Assembly: GCA_036768485.1 (NCBI GenBank)
Contig: JAVLUZ010000143.1
Location: forward strand, 2,785,633-2,849,632
DNA length: 64,000 nt
Source: Mermis nigrescens
Lineage: Eukaryota; Nematoda; Enoplea; Mermithida; Mermithidae
Direction of reading: 5' to 3'
In this document: piece by piece, positions 25,833 through 35,886 of the stretch
Position numbering within the stretch: the first letter of the stretch is position 1
Layout: every line of letters starts with the position of its first letter
Made by a program: the position numbers and the translations under genes
The notes under the pieces: model-generated
Databases searched by the model: none
The model's input: only the letters and a program-made list of their open reading frames with translations
What the model was told of the DNA's origin: nothing

Positions 25833-27690
25833 TAAAAACTATAGTTTATCAAATGGCGCGAAGCGCCAGAGAATTTTGAAATTTTAGCTCTGACTCGCTC
25901 GTCGCATTTCGCTGTACGCTTTTATTCTTTCGACCGTACGTTTTATTATTCTTTTACGTCCTTCGTAATTGTCACGTTTTCAGTAATAAATTGTTCCAAT
26001 TCAGTTCAGTAAAACGCATTTTTGTAATACAAAAACTAACCAAATCCGTGCAGCAGATAAGGATTTTCAATCGTAGTGAAGTTCTAGACCAAATTGTCGA
26101 TAAAAATCCTGCAATTGGCGCGGCGCGACTTAAATAATAACAGAAAGTCATCACTAATATGAAAAAATAAATAAATAAATAAATGAACTAAATAAATAAG
26201 CAAACAAATTAGGCATGCTGTTAGTATGAGAGAAACAAACATGTACGCGAGAAATAGTATATACACACGCACGCGCGCAGCGCAGGCATCATAATGAGAA
26301 ATCGCGGGTTTGCGGAGGCGCAAGGAGATTCAAGTAAAACGGGAGACGTAAGCAGGAGTTATACAGAATAAATACACAAAAAAAACGTGAAACATATAAA
26401 ACAGGCGAGGTCATCAGAGAGGAACTAGGTTGCTACAGTTTCGTGCCTTTAATCCTCTGACTGTCACTGCAACCTAGCGGCACCAGTCTGGGCAGCTAGA
26501 ACTGCCTCTCAACTCTACGAACAACAACCAAAAGGAAATGCAAACAAAAACACGAAAAGTGTTTATAGAAAATCTGGTCAATGTGCTCACCTACTTTTGG
26601 TATTTTCAAGATGATGCTGCGCATGACCAAAAAAGTTAAGCGAACGCGAAAAAATTCTAGAAAATCTCAGTCAAATAACATACAAGTAAGAATTAAATCA
26701 ATTCGGCGCGAAGCGCCATAAAATTTTTTGATGTTTTACCTCTCCAGAAAGCATTTTAACATTACAAAAATTTTCCACAAATGCCAACCAAGCCCAGAAA
26801 TATTTATTATTTCCCAAAAATTTTGGTAACAGATAGACCAAAAAAGTGGGAGAATAGAGAAACATGACTACAGTAAATCTTTTTTCTCTAGATACGAAGT
26901 TACTAATTTCTTCCATTACAGACTTGCTTTCATTTATTCGAATCGCGACGCTTCAAACGTTGGTAACAAAGATTGAATAAATACGAAATGTTCTATATTC
27001 GTTCAACCATCATACAAACTACCGCCAATAACCTCAAGCCGTAAAATATTTTTGCTAGAGTGATAAGTCGTAGAGCAAAATGGGCCGTTAAATATGGAGC
27101 AGACTATAAATATTAAGTGTTATTAAATATTAATATTAAAATTAATACTAAAATATTATTGATATTAAATATTATTATTTAAGTGTTCTAATGTCTAAAA
27201 ATTTAAAATTTCAGCAGCAATGTAACAAATTAATTAAAAAAGCTTCTCAACGCTCTAATCTGGATTCTGAAGTTATTCTTTTATCGTGATAATGAAATTT
27301 TGTCCCGTGCAATCTACTATATATTTGTGAAGAAGTTTGTTTTGTATGTCCGGGGTTGGCTCGGGCCCCATAATACTTGGTGGGCTGACGTTTTGGCCGA
27401 GCTCGACCTACCGGCTGGGGGTATAGTAGCGATCTTGAAATTTTGACAAACGCACCCATTGGCCCTGGGCAGTGAGGGAGCCGGGCTTGGCCCGCGAACA
27501 CGGTAAGCCTCCATGATTTCGGGAGATGGCCGATTTTTTGCTATTTTTTCAAAACTTAGTTTATACTGTTTGTATGGGGATACCCCGGCCAAGAGGAGTA
27601 TGCCTACACAACTGTGTACATTGTTATATGTTATAGCATTGGTCGGCACTGTGAAATATCAAAATACTTGAGGTTTAACCAAATAATGCT
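25833..27690. other. Gene-free stretch with two hairpin repeats
   Basis: No supported gene. Exact GGCGCGAAGCGCC copies lie at 25855-25867 and 26705-26717. The open frames around 27247-27649 show no recognisable domain. Confidence 0.4.
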
Positions 27691-27699
27691 ATAACATAG

Positions 27700-28130
27700 G
27701 CAATTTTATAAGATAGGCATGGTATGAGATACTATGTATGTGCAACAAGATAGGCAATGCTATAAGATAGGACGTGATATAAGATACCCTGTGCTACAGG
27801 ATGGGCAAATACTATTAGATAGGACGTGATATAGCATGCCCCGTGCTACAAGATAGGCAATGCTATAAAGATAGGACTTTATAAAAGATACCCCGTGCTA
27901 CAAGATAGGCAATGCTATAAGATAGGGAAGTGATATAAGATACCCCGAGCTGCAAGATAGGCAATGTTATAAGATAGTATGGGATATAAGATACACTGTG
28001 CTCACGAGATAAGCAATGCTATAAGATGGGTGTGATATAGATACCCCGCCTGTGCCATAACATGCAGTGATATAAGATTAGGAGATACCATCAGCTATAA
28101 CATATGAGTGATATGAGTTATCACGTGATA
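27700..28130 (+). repeat. Minisatellite, about 55-62 bp unit
   Basis: Seven or so degenerate units built from alternating phrases 'caatgctataagatagg' and 'gatataagataccccgtg'. Unit length varies by internal small indels. No open frame runs through it. Confidence 0.85.
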
Positions 28131-28149
28131 TATGACACCCTTTGCTACA

Positions 28150-28470
28150 ACAAACAAAAAATTTTTAAATTATCAAAAATATGGTTTGACCTAAAAAATT
28201 TTCCAAAACATCCTAAAACATCAAAAATATGGTTTGCGAAAAAAATTTTCCAAAACATCCCAAAACATCAAAAATATGGGTTTTATTAAAAAAAGAATTT
28301 CCAGAACATCCCAGAACATAAAAAATATGATTATGGCTAAACAATTTTCAAAACCATTCTGTAACGTCAAAAAATGTGGATTTGATCAAAAAATGGTTGA
28401 CAAAAGACATTTAAAAAATCCAAAAAATAAAATATGGTTCATACCAACAATTTTTTAGAAATATACGAAA
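28150..28470 (+). repeat. Second minisatellite, about 50 bp unit
   Basis: Five to six units around the phrase 'catcaaaaatatggtttg' followed by A/T-rich spacer and 'ttccaaaacatcc'. It directly follows the 27.7-28.1 kb array but shares no unit with it. Confidence 0.8.
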
Positions 28471-28983
28471 ACATCAAAAGTCTTGAAAAATAAAAAATAC
28501 AAGAGACATATCAATTCCATATAGCTATCAGGCCTAAGTTCAGCCCGGGCAACGCCGAGCAGCTCAACTAGTTAAGATATATGTTCATCCATTACTTGAA
28601 TAGGTAGGTACTGCTCTTCCGTTTGAAGTCACTTATCGTATTCGAGATGTTTGATCACATCGAAAAGTTCAGCGCACGTTTTCAGCGTATAATAATGTTA
28701 AGTTAATCCTAACAAAAGCACAAGGAATCATACCTTAAGGCCTCTCTTATTAAATATGTAAACGTAGCTGGACGCTACGCACAAGCTCACCACACCCTAG
28801 CTTAATCTCTCACGCAGCTCACACTGGCGGTAATTGCCCTTTTATGGGGACAATCACCAACCGGCGACTGGGGTAAGTGGCCCGGCCTATCAAGATGGCC
28901 GGCCCTCCCTAGAGGCACGCACCTAGTGAAACTTATTTACTTAACCCACTTTTGAGATTAAGTGCCTAAGTAAAGTAAAAGTT

Positions 28984-29487
28984 TGTTACAGCTAGGGGGC
29001 GCTTTAGGGTTTAGGGGGTTGAGTTGCGGTCGGGGACTTCAGCTAGTTCGGGGGTCTTAAGGTTAAGACTTATGTGGTAAGTAAACCGAAGAATGTATCC
29101 GTGTCCAACACACCTTTTTATTAATCACAAAAACACGAATAGAAGACTAACTCAAAACCGACTCAAAAACCAATCGAACCAAAGACGAACCTAGGACCGA
29201 ACCAATAAATGAACAAAACGCGCGACTTAAATACTTGATGGGCTACGTGCCATCAGGCAACAAACGAAAGAGCTAAATTAGGCAAGAAACGAAATTCACT
29301 CAGATCGCTTTCGTCGATCCCTCACGTATTTCGCTTTTTGCCTCGCTTCTTCGACGGCTGCCTCGAGTCACGTATTTCGTCTTCCGCATCAAATGCATGT
29401 CAGCCCTAACTGCGCAATTCATTAATGTTCGACGCTTGCGCAGCTATCGGCGTCATCGCTGTCGTCAGTCCCTTGGCCGTCCTGACA
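28984..29487 (-). repeat. 3' LTR
   Basis: 504 bp; on the element's sense strand it starts TGTCAGGACGG and ends ...TAACA. Differences from the 5' LTR are few and clustered (small indels near 29080-29120). Its upstream edge touches the polypurine tract. Confidence 0.93.
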
Positions 29488-29499
29488 TTCCTCTTCTTC
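29488..29499 (-). promoter_or_regulatory. Polypurine tract
   Basis: GAAGAAGAGGAA on the sense strand directly abuts the TGTCAGG start of the 3' LTR, the position expected for the plus-strand primer. In the alternative frame that continues the pol C-terminus it encodes an acidic Glu run. Confidence 0.85.
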
Positions 29500-29551
29500 A
29501 AATTGGACGCCCTCGTCCAAATCTTCGTCCGATGGGATTGGCGAATCCACC

Positions 29552-32500
29552 TCATCTGCTCTTGGCTCCCATCCACTTAAAGAACCAAAGGAGCCCGGCA
29601 CAAAACCTCGCAAACGTAGATCTGGCTCCTTCCATGCACTCTGGTGACCAAATGAGCCTGGTGGGCCGAATGCCGAGTTTGTACCACCTGGCACTATGAC
29701 TGGGTCCCTTCTTTTTGCTATTACGAGGTGGACTGTCATCTTTTTCAGTTTCGGCATACTCGGTACTATCATGGGGCGGTTCGTCGCATTCCTCTTCTTC
29801 ATTTGGGGCGTCCTCGTCCCAATTCTGAGTTTCCAATGTGGGTACAGGAGGACCCCTGGCACGCAAATTGTAATCATGCGTCTGTTTGGGTGGCTCTTCC
29901 ACTTTTTCATGGTATGGTATTGTGCGGTTAATATGGATCTTTTCTGTCACATACGGTCTAGCGACTGACTGTATGGTGACGTTTGGTAGATTGATACTTG
30001 TGATCCTATACGGGCCATCATAGACCGGCATCAGCTTCTTTGTAAGACCTTGTTTGATGGTGTGTTTGTCCTTCAGGACTAGGTCAAAGAGCTTATAGTC
30101 GTGGGTGAACAGTTTTTTGTCATACTGGTTTATGTATCTCGTTTGAGCCAGTTTAATACGTTCAGGAATTGTATGGAGAGCTTGGGCGAAATGTTGCTGC
30201 ATACGTCGCTCATAGCTATCCAGATCGTATTCTAGAACAGCGTTGGGTGTGTGCAAGATTGCATCAATTGGTAGTGTCGGTAGACGTCCATACACGAGTT
30301 GAAAGGGGCTATGCCCTGTCGACTCATTCACATGTATGTTGGTAGCGAATACTGCATAGGGGAGATGTTCATCCCAATCTCGCTGGCGATCATCTACAAA
30401 CATTCGAATTCGGGTGATCAGTGTCTGATTTGCCCGTTCTACTTCACCATTAGCCATTGGGTGATAGGCTGTTGTATGTGCTTGGGTAACGCCTAAAATT
30501 TTGGTCACCTCCTTCATGAGATTTGAGGTGAAGTCTGACCCTTGGTCTGACTGTAAAATGTGTGGTGTTCCATGACGACAGATAATGTTGTTGACAAACA
30601 ATCGCGCAATTGTCCTTGATGTGATGTTGCATGTGGGAAACGCTTCCACATATTTTGTAAAGTAGTCTATGAAGACTACAATAAAGCGGTGTCCACATGG
30701 TGTCATGGGTAGGGGTCCCATGCAATCTACGGCAATTCTGTAGAAGGGCGCAACTATCTGAATTGGTTGGAGATTTGCCACAACTTTACGTCGAGTGGGC
30801 TTGTTCTTTTGACAGGCATCACAGGTTTTACAATAGGTTGTAATGTCCTGGGCCATGCCTTTCCAATAATATTTTCGGGCAACCAATTCTGTGGTTTTTC
30901 TTGCTCCGAAGTGTCCTCCAAACCAAGTATTATGCATTGATTCGATGATAAAAGTCCTAAGGGATTGCGGCACCACAATTTTGTAATCAGTGTTGCCAGT
31001 TTGGGCAAAGTGGTTTTTATTGATATACAATATTTTCCCTATGTAGGTATATTCTTGTGGTAGTTTATTTTCAGTCATATGACGCTTGATAATTTTTTGT
31101 AACTCTGGGTCATTTCTAGTGGCTATTTGAAGGTAGCCAAGTGGAGTTTTATCGACTGGATTTTCACCAATGGCACACATAGTGGGCCAGGCCTCGTCAC
31201 TTTCAATATCAAACTGAGGCACATTATCAGCTGTGTTGGGTCTAGGTAGACGTGATAAAGCATCTGCATTTGCATTTTGTGTACCTTTCCTTGGCACAAT
31301 GGTCAGTTTACAATCGGCAACAGCTAAACCCCATCTAGCAATACGTGCTGAAGGATTTGGCTTTTCAAGAACTGCTTTTACAGCTGTATGGTCCGTATGT
31401 ACTATGACTTCTTGGTCATACAAGTACGGTCGAAAGTACTTGATATATTCAACTACAGCTAGAGTTTCCAGCTCAGTGATTGGATAATTTTTTTCAGCTG
31501 ATCGGAGTGAGCGACTAGCATAACAAATCGGGTGCTCAACTTGATTTCCATCAAGCTGGCTCAATACTGCACCTATGCCATTGATTGAGGCATCAGTTTG
31601 CAGGATGAATGGTTGGTCGAAGTCTGGGTGTTTTAAAATTGGTGGTTGAATGAGCTGTGTTTTTAGCATCTGAAATGCTTGTTCACAGTCTGCTGTCCAC
31701 TCAAATTTTGTGTGCTTTTTCAGCAATGCTGTTAAAGGGTTTGCGATTTTTGCGCAATTTTTAATAAAGCGTCGATAGTAGGAAATGAGGCCTAAGAATG
31801 CTTTAACCTCTTTTGTATTAGTTGGTTGTGGCATTTGCTGTATAGCTGCAAATTTGGAATCATCTGGAAGTATTCCTTTGTGGGAGATATTATATCCCAA
31901 ATATTTGATTTCTGTTTGGCTGAATTTACATTTTTCTAAGCGTAGCTTAAGTCCAGCATTATCCAAACGGTATAGTATTTCTTCCAGATTTTTAAGCATT
32001 TCACGGTGCGTTTTGCCAAAAACGAGTATATCGTCAAGGTATACGAGACAGTTGTTCCATTTAAGCCCTGTTAGCACGATGTCCATAAGACGTTGAAATG
32101 TGCTTGGTGCATTTGAAAGACCAAATGGCATGTATTTGAATTCGAATAAGCCTACGGGGCTGTTAAATGCTGTCTTCTCCTGATCGTCAGGAGCGATCGG
32201 GATTGACCAATAGGCATTTGCCTGGTCAAGGGTCGTGAAATACTGCATATTGTTTAGTGTGTCAAGGATGCAGTCGATTCGTGGGAGTGGATAAACATCT
32301 CGTTTTGTGACTTGGTTCAAAGCCCGAAAGTCAATACAGAGACGTAAGCCTCCGTCTTTTTTCTTCACTAATACTGCATTTGTTGCCCAAGGCGAAAAAC
32401 TTGGTTGGATAATCCCCTGCGCTTCAAGTTTTTGCACTTCTTGGGTGATTATCTGTTTTTCGGCTGGTGAAGTACGGTATGGTGGTCGATGAATGGGTAT

Positions 32501-33025
32501 GTGCCCATCAGTAATGATGGAATGTTGTATGACCCGTGTACGTCCGGAGTCTGCGCTGTGTTCAGCGTACAAGTGTGAGAATTGATATAATAATTGAAGG
32601 AGTTCGTTCCGATCCTCTTGTGGGAGTTCGGGTGGGATCAGGGCAGTTTTCTTTACCCATTCATTAGCATATCTCCAACTATTGCGCATTTTAGATCCAT
32701 GGCGGAGCTGTGAGGTTACATCATTGGGTGTACCGTCAGTAAGTGTATACACCGTCGCTGCCATGGGTTCATCAATGTGATTGCATATGGTACCGATGCA
32801 CATGCCTTTATATAATTTAATGCCGAATTTCTGGGGGTTCAGGAGTTGCACCGTTATGCATCCATCTTTTACCAAAGAAAGACACGCTGCAAAATAGATA
32901 TGATGTAGCTCGGCCAATTTTGGGCAGGGTTCGAATTGGACATTGGTTGAATTACAGTATTTGGGAGATATAGGTATTGTAAATACTGTAGCTGTTCGCG
33001 GGCCAAACTCAATTGTTGAGTCCAT
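29552..33025 (-). CDS. pol: Pol: reverse transcriptase, RNase H, integrase
   Basis: 1157-codon open frame. RT spans roughly residues 170-370 with LCIDFRALNQVTKRDVYPLP, the FGLSNAPSTFQ box and YLDD at about 328-331. RNase H follows (QTDASINGIGAVLSQ, ELETLAVV, HTDHTAVKAVL). Integrase has the HHCC finger (H-N-T-W...CKTCDAC) near 690-720 and the catalytic triad in AVDCMGPL, QSDQGSDF and GEVERANQ; the last two are spaced D-35-E. A GPY-type module (PVYDGPYRI) follows. The frame stays open upstream of the listed ATG to about 33160, so Pol joins the protease ORF by one frame break at a GGG run. Near its end a second frame (to 29422) reads as an acidic, coding-like tail, suggesting another break around 29695. 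Catalytic residues are intact. Confidence 0.93.
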   Translation of the reverse strand: MDSTIEFGPRTATVFTIPISPKYCNSTNVQFEPCPKLAELHHIYFAACLSLVKDGCITVQLLNPQKFGIKLYKGMCIGTICNHIDEPMAATVYTLTDGTPNDVTSQLRHGSKMRNSWRYANEWVKKTALIPPELPQEDRNELLQLLYQFSHLYAEHSADSGRTRVIQHSIITDGHIPIHRPPYRTSPAEKQIITQEVQKLEAQGIIQPSFSPWATNAVLVKKKDGGLRLCIDFRALNQVTKRDVYPLPRIDCILDTLNNMQYFTTLDQANAYWSIPIAPDDQEKTAFNSPVGLFEFKYMPFGLSNAPSTFQRLMDIVLTGLKWNNCLVYLDDILVFGKTHREMLKNLEEILYRLDNAGLKLRLEKCKFSQTEIKYLGYNISHKGILPDDSKFAAIQQMPQPTNTKEVKAFLGLISYYRRFIKNCAKIANPLTALLKKHTKFEWTADCEQAFQMLKTQLIQPPILKHPDFDQPFILQTDASINGIGAVLSQLDGNQVEHPICYASRSLRSAEKNYPITELETLAVVEYIKYFRPYLYDQEVIVHTDHTAVKAVLEKPNPSARIARWGLAVADCKLTIVPRKGTQNANADALSRLPRPNTADNVPQFDIESDEAWPTMCAIGENPVDKTPLGYLQIATRNDPELQKIIKRHMTENKLPQEYTYIGKILYINKNHFAQTGNTDYKIVVPQSLRTFIIESMHNTWFGGHFGARKTTELVARKYYWKGMAQDITTYCKTCDACQKNKPTRRKVVANLQPIQIVAPFYRIAVDCMGPLPMTPCGHRFIVVFIDYFTKYVEAFPTCNITSRTIARLFVNNIICRHGTPHILQSDQGSDFTSNLMKEVTKILGVTQAHTTAYHPMANGEVERANQTLITRIRMFVDDRQRDWDEHLPYAVFATNIHVNESTGHSPFQLVYGRLPTLPIDAILHTPNAVLEYDLDSYERRMQQHFAQALHTIPERIKLAQTRYINQYDKKLFTHDYKLFDLVLKDKHTIKQGLTKKLMPVYDGPYRITSINLPNVTIQSVARPYVTEKIHINRTIPYHEKVEEPPKQTHDYNLRARGPPVPTLETQNWDEDAPNEEEECDEPPHDSTEYAETEKDDSPPRNSKKKGPSHSARWYKLGIRPTRLIWSPECMEGARSTFARFCAGLLWFFKWMGAKSR

Positions 33026-33149
33026 GAAGATTGCTCCTCGTTGTGCTGGAGAAATGTATTGTATTCCTGAGCACGGTATGATTTCATTTTTGAGGCGAAT
33101 ATATCTGCACTCATTATTTATTTCGTAAGCTTTGAAACGAAATAGGAAA

Positions 33150-33977
33150 TTAGTAGCCCAAAATGAAAGTTTTCACATTTGTGGTGGGGTATACATGAAC
33201 CAAAATAGTCTCATTGACATCACCTACGTGTATGTCAAGATAACATTGGCCAATTAACTCAATAGCTTGGCCATTGGCCGCTATTGGCGTAGTGTAAGTT
33301 GGCTCGATTTTTAGTTCGCTGATTTGGTCAGCTATGCATGATGATATTAAGGAGTAAGTAGCTCCAGTATCAATCATAGCTGTTGCCCATATTTGATTCT
33401 GTATAAGGACATCAATATATGGTGACCTTTTGGTCTGGGGATTTTGTGTAATTGTCATTACAGTAGTTTGTTGCTCTTGTGTAAGAGGAGTTCGCTGTGC
33501 TTGATTTTCCTGTTTTGTCATACCTACTAAATTCAGTAAGGCTGTTCCCAGAGAATGGGATTGTATACTGGGTGTACGTGCACGCATAATATGTGATCTG
33601 CGCGGCGGTCGTCTGGGTTGAATGAGTGGTGATGGTGTTTGTGGGCGATAAGTTCGCCTAGTTCGCCGATGGTTTAAATAGCACATTAAAATGAAATATG
33701 CTAGATAACCAGAACCAGCGATCAGCGCTACAATTATAATTGCATTAAGTAGTAGCTGTACTGGACCCTGCAAAATATTTGTCAGGCCAGAATTTATATT
33801 ATTACCTGTGTGTGAGGTAATTCGCTCGAGAACATTTTCTGCTCCTTCGAGTGTGCTCTTAATGGCTGCTCCTGCGCCAGTTAAGCTATCATGCACAAGA
33901 TTTGGTTGTAAAGATATGTCTGCTGTGTAGCGGACTAAATTAGCTAAAGTTTGCTCTATTTGCTGCGTTTTTGCCAC
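33150..33977 (-). CDS. Membrane-anchor plus aspartic protease segment
   Basis: The listed start is GTG; the frame is open back to about 34055 and overlaps the 3' end of the glycoprotein ORF. The first ~70 residues are helix-prone (IEQTLANLVRYTADISLQP). Residues ~74-101 form a single hydrophobic membrane span followed by an Arg-rich stop-transfer stretch (NHRRTRRTYRPQ). The C-terminal third is a retroviral aspartic protease: catalytic MIDTGATYSLIS (DTG at about 203-205), the flap-region and the final FILG strand. So a glycoprotein-type membrane anchor is fused to protease in one frame. The ORF ends at a stop that coincides with a one-base shift into the Pol frame. Protease assignment is firm; reading the N-terminal half as the glycoprotein's anchor is inference from position and topology. 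Confidence 0.8.
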   Translation of the reverse strand: MAKTQQIEQTLANLVRYTADISLQPNLVHDSLTGAGAAIKSTLEGAENVLERITSHTGNNINSGLTNILQGPVQLLLNAIIIVALIAGSGYLAYFILMCYLNHRRTRRTYRPQTPSPLIQPRRPPRRSHIMRARTPSIQSHSLGTALLNLVGMTKQENQAQRTPLTQEQQTTVMTITQNPQTKRSPYIDVLIQNQIWATAMIDTGATYSLISSCIADQISELKIEPTYTTPIAANGQAIELIGQCYLDIHVGDVNETILVHVYPTTNVKTFILGY

Positions 33978-33985
33978 ATAATGAG

Positions 33986-35884
33986 CTAACGCTGCTGGGG
34001 CATATGGCTGGTCTGATAGTCTATCGTGGTAAATCTGGGGGTTGTAAAGTCCACGAAACTATCATTTCCACTCCATAGCATGCTAACATGAAATTGGTTT
34101 ACATGGGTTGGTCCCGAAAGGCTGAACCATTTACCTTGATCTCTATAGATTGGTAATGTACGATGGTTGCAGTCTACTTTTGGTGAAAAAGTTGTGAGCT
34201 CTTGGGAACCAGGAAGTACATAATAAATCTGGTCGTTTACAATGACCGGTAAATTTTTGTAACAAGTATTATTGACCTTTAGGTCCCAATAGATTTTATG
34301 CGGTTTGACTTTGTTACATTTCCAAACTGTTAGTGCTTCCCCTGTAAACTCAGCGGTTATATCAGTACGTTGGAGCAATGCTCTGGCGCCCATCGTGGCG
34401 TCAAAGCTTAAAATTTGCCAGACAATGTCTAGTGTGTTTTGAGACATATGGCACATTTTTAGCCATAATTTTTTGAATTTATGCTGTTCGAGTTCGAGCA
34501 ATTTGGATTCTAAATAGTCCAATTTTGCATCGACAGGATCAGCGTTAATTATTATGGCTGCATCCTTAGAAGGTGCAGTGATTGGTGATGTAAAGTTAAA
34601 AGGGTTCGGTTTACCCGGGGCTAGTTGTATAACTAAGCCTTGCCTTGTTAGCCATCCTCGCTTTATGTGTTTACACAGTTTAAAGCTGGTTCGCAAGGTT
34701 AAAGAGGCTTGTAAGTCCTCAATTACTACGTAAGGGTGGGAATATTTGGCTTTATAGGTACCTTTCAAAATAACGGGGCAGTCCATGTCCCTCTGGTTCG
34801 TTTCCCAATTAATGGTTTGGTTATTTCGGGTGCACGTCCCCATATCGTACGTACAGTTTCCTACATCTCCGAGGTCAGAAGTTAATACTTTACCATCAAA
34901 TGTGGCTACTGTACCCTCTTCGAGAATAGTGTTAGCTACTGTAGTACATGAGTCGTGACAACAGTACGTATAATCCACTTTTAAAGTGTTGTTTGTGGAC
35001 CAAAAACCATTAGGGAGTTTGAAAAGTTTACGCTCATTGTGCGTTTTTGAGTGAAAAATACCTTCGCAAACTTTATGATGTAAAGGTTCAATTTGCATGG
35101 TATCTCGCACTATACCTTTTGAGCCAAAAAATCCCATATTCGTGCACACAGTTCGTGTTCGGGTATAGCATTTATATGCTAATTCCATGGTGGGAGTACT
35201 TTTTGGAGTGTAGACTGTTGCATCAAAAGTTTGAGCCGATTTTTGGCTTTTAACAACAAATTTACAGTCTAGGGATCTGGGGATATCCAGAGCTGTCCCA
35301 CTACTGCTTTTGCCACACAGTATGTACTCTGTGTCTCGTTTATTAACAAAATCTTTATTTACATCTGCAGTCACATAGGAGATACCAAATATAATATATA
35401 TAAAAAACGTAATATATATTTGTATCTGACTGCTATAAGGGCGCATCGGCTTATTGATCTTTGCGCCGCTTATTTTTGCGGGCCTGCTGCGCATATCCTG
35501 GAATGTATACGATATAGCATACATGAACAGGTAAGTAAAAGCTAGGAAAACTAATTTACTTATACGCCGAATCTCTCTGTTGGCGTTATCGATCTGCTGC
35601 TGCAGCCCGGTTTTTTCGACGTTGCTAGAAGCATGCAGTAAAGCTTGCTTCCAGCGGATGATGTCAACGCCGATATCGAGCACCCAGCTTTCTTCGCTAA
35701 GCCGAGTAGTTTGTTCGTACTCAGCATTGCGATGAAGCCGTTGGCGTTTTCGCTGTTGGCGCTCTTGCTCACGCTGCTGCTGATACTCGCCATTTTCACT
35801 CGATTCAGTACTGGCGAGTTTGAAGCGCGACTCGCCAATATCCCATATTGGGACTGGAGATGGGGTAACCTCTCGATTACTCAT
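33986..35884 (-). CDS. env-like: Env-like glycoprotein located between gag and pol
   Basis: 632 codons, ATG start three bases after the end of the upstream gag-frame stop (TGAGATG). Residues 1-110 are charged, Gln/Arg-rich and cytosolic-looking. A first membrane span lies at ~111-127 and a second, signal-like span at ~154-173 (IYITFFIYIIFGISYVTA). The rest is an ectodomain with some 20 cysteines and at least six N-glycosylation sequons (NNT, NCT, NNQT, NFT, NNT, NDS). Features such as LDIPRSLDCK and YCCHDSCTT recall secreted viral glycoproteins, but I cannot assign a fusion-protein class, and no furin site stands out. No anchor lies in this frame; the span in the next ORF (33150-33977) would supply it across a frame break near 34050. 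Position upstream of protease is unusual for a metavirus, where env follows pol. Confidence 0.75.
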   Translation of the reverse strand: MSNREVTPSPVPIWDIGESRFKLASTESSENGEYQQQREQERQQRKRQRLHRNAEYEQTTRLSEESWVLDIGVDIIRWKQALLHASSNVEKTGLQQQIDNANREIRRISKLVFLAFTYLFMYAISYTFQDMRSRPAKISGAKINKPMRPYSSQIQIYITFFIYIIFGISYVTADVNKDFVNKRDTEYILCGKSSSGTALDIPRSLDCKFVVKSQKSAQTFDATVYTPKSTPTMELAYKCYTRTRTVCTNMGFFGSKGIVRDTMQIEPLHHKVCEGIFHSKTHNERKLFKLPNGFWSTNNTLKVDYTYCCHDSCTTVANTILEEGTVATFDGKVLTSDLGDVGNCTYDMGTCTRNNQTINWETNQRDMDCPVILKGTYKAKYSHPYVVIEDLQASLTLRTSFKLCKHIKRGWLTRQGLVIQLAPGKPNPFNFTSPITAPSKDAAIIINADPVDAKLDYLESKLLELEQHKFKKLWLKMCHMSQNTLDIVWQILSFDATMGARALLQRTDITAEFTGEALTVWKCNKVKPHKIYWDLKVNNTCYKNLPVIVNDQIYYVLPGSQELTTFSPKVDCNHRTLPIYRDQGKWFSLSGPTHVNQFHVSMLWSGNDSFVDFTTPRFTTIDYQTSHMPQQR

Positions 35885-35886
35885 CT

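Noticed and set aside
29397..33128. Plus-strand ORFs opposite pol
   Set aside because: Antisense shadows of the conserved minus-strand pol gene.
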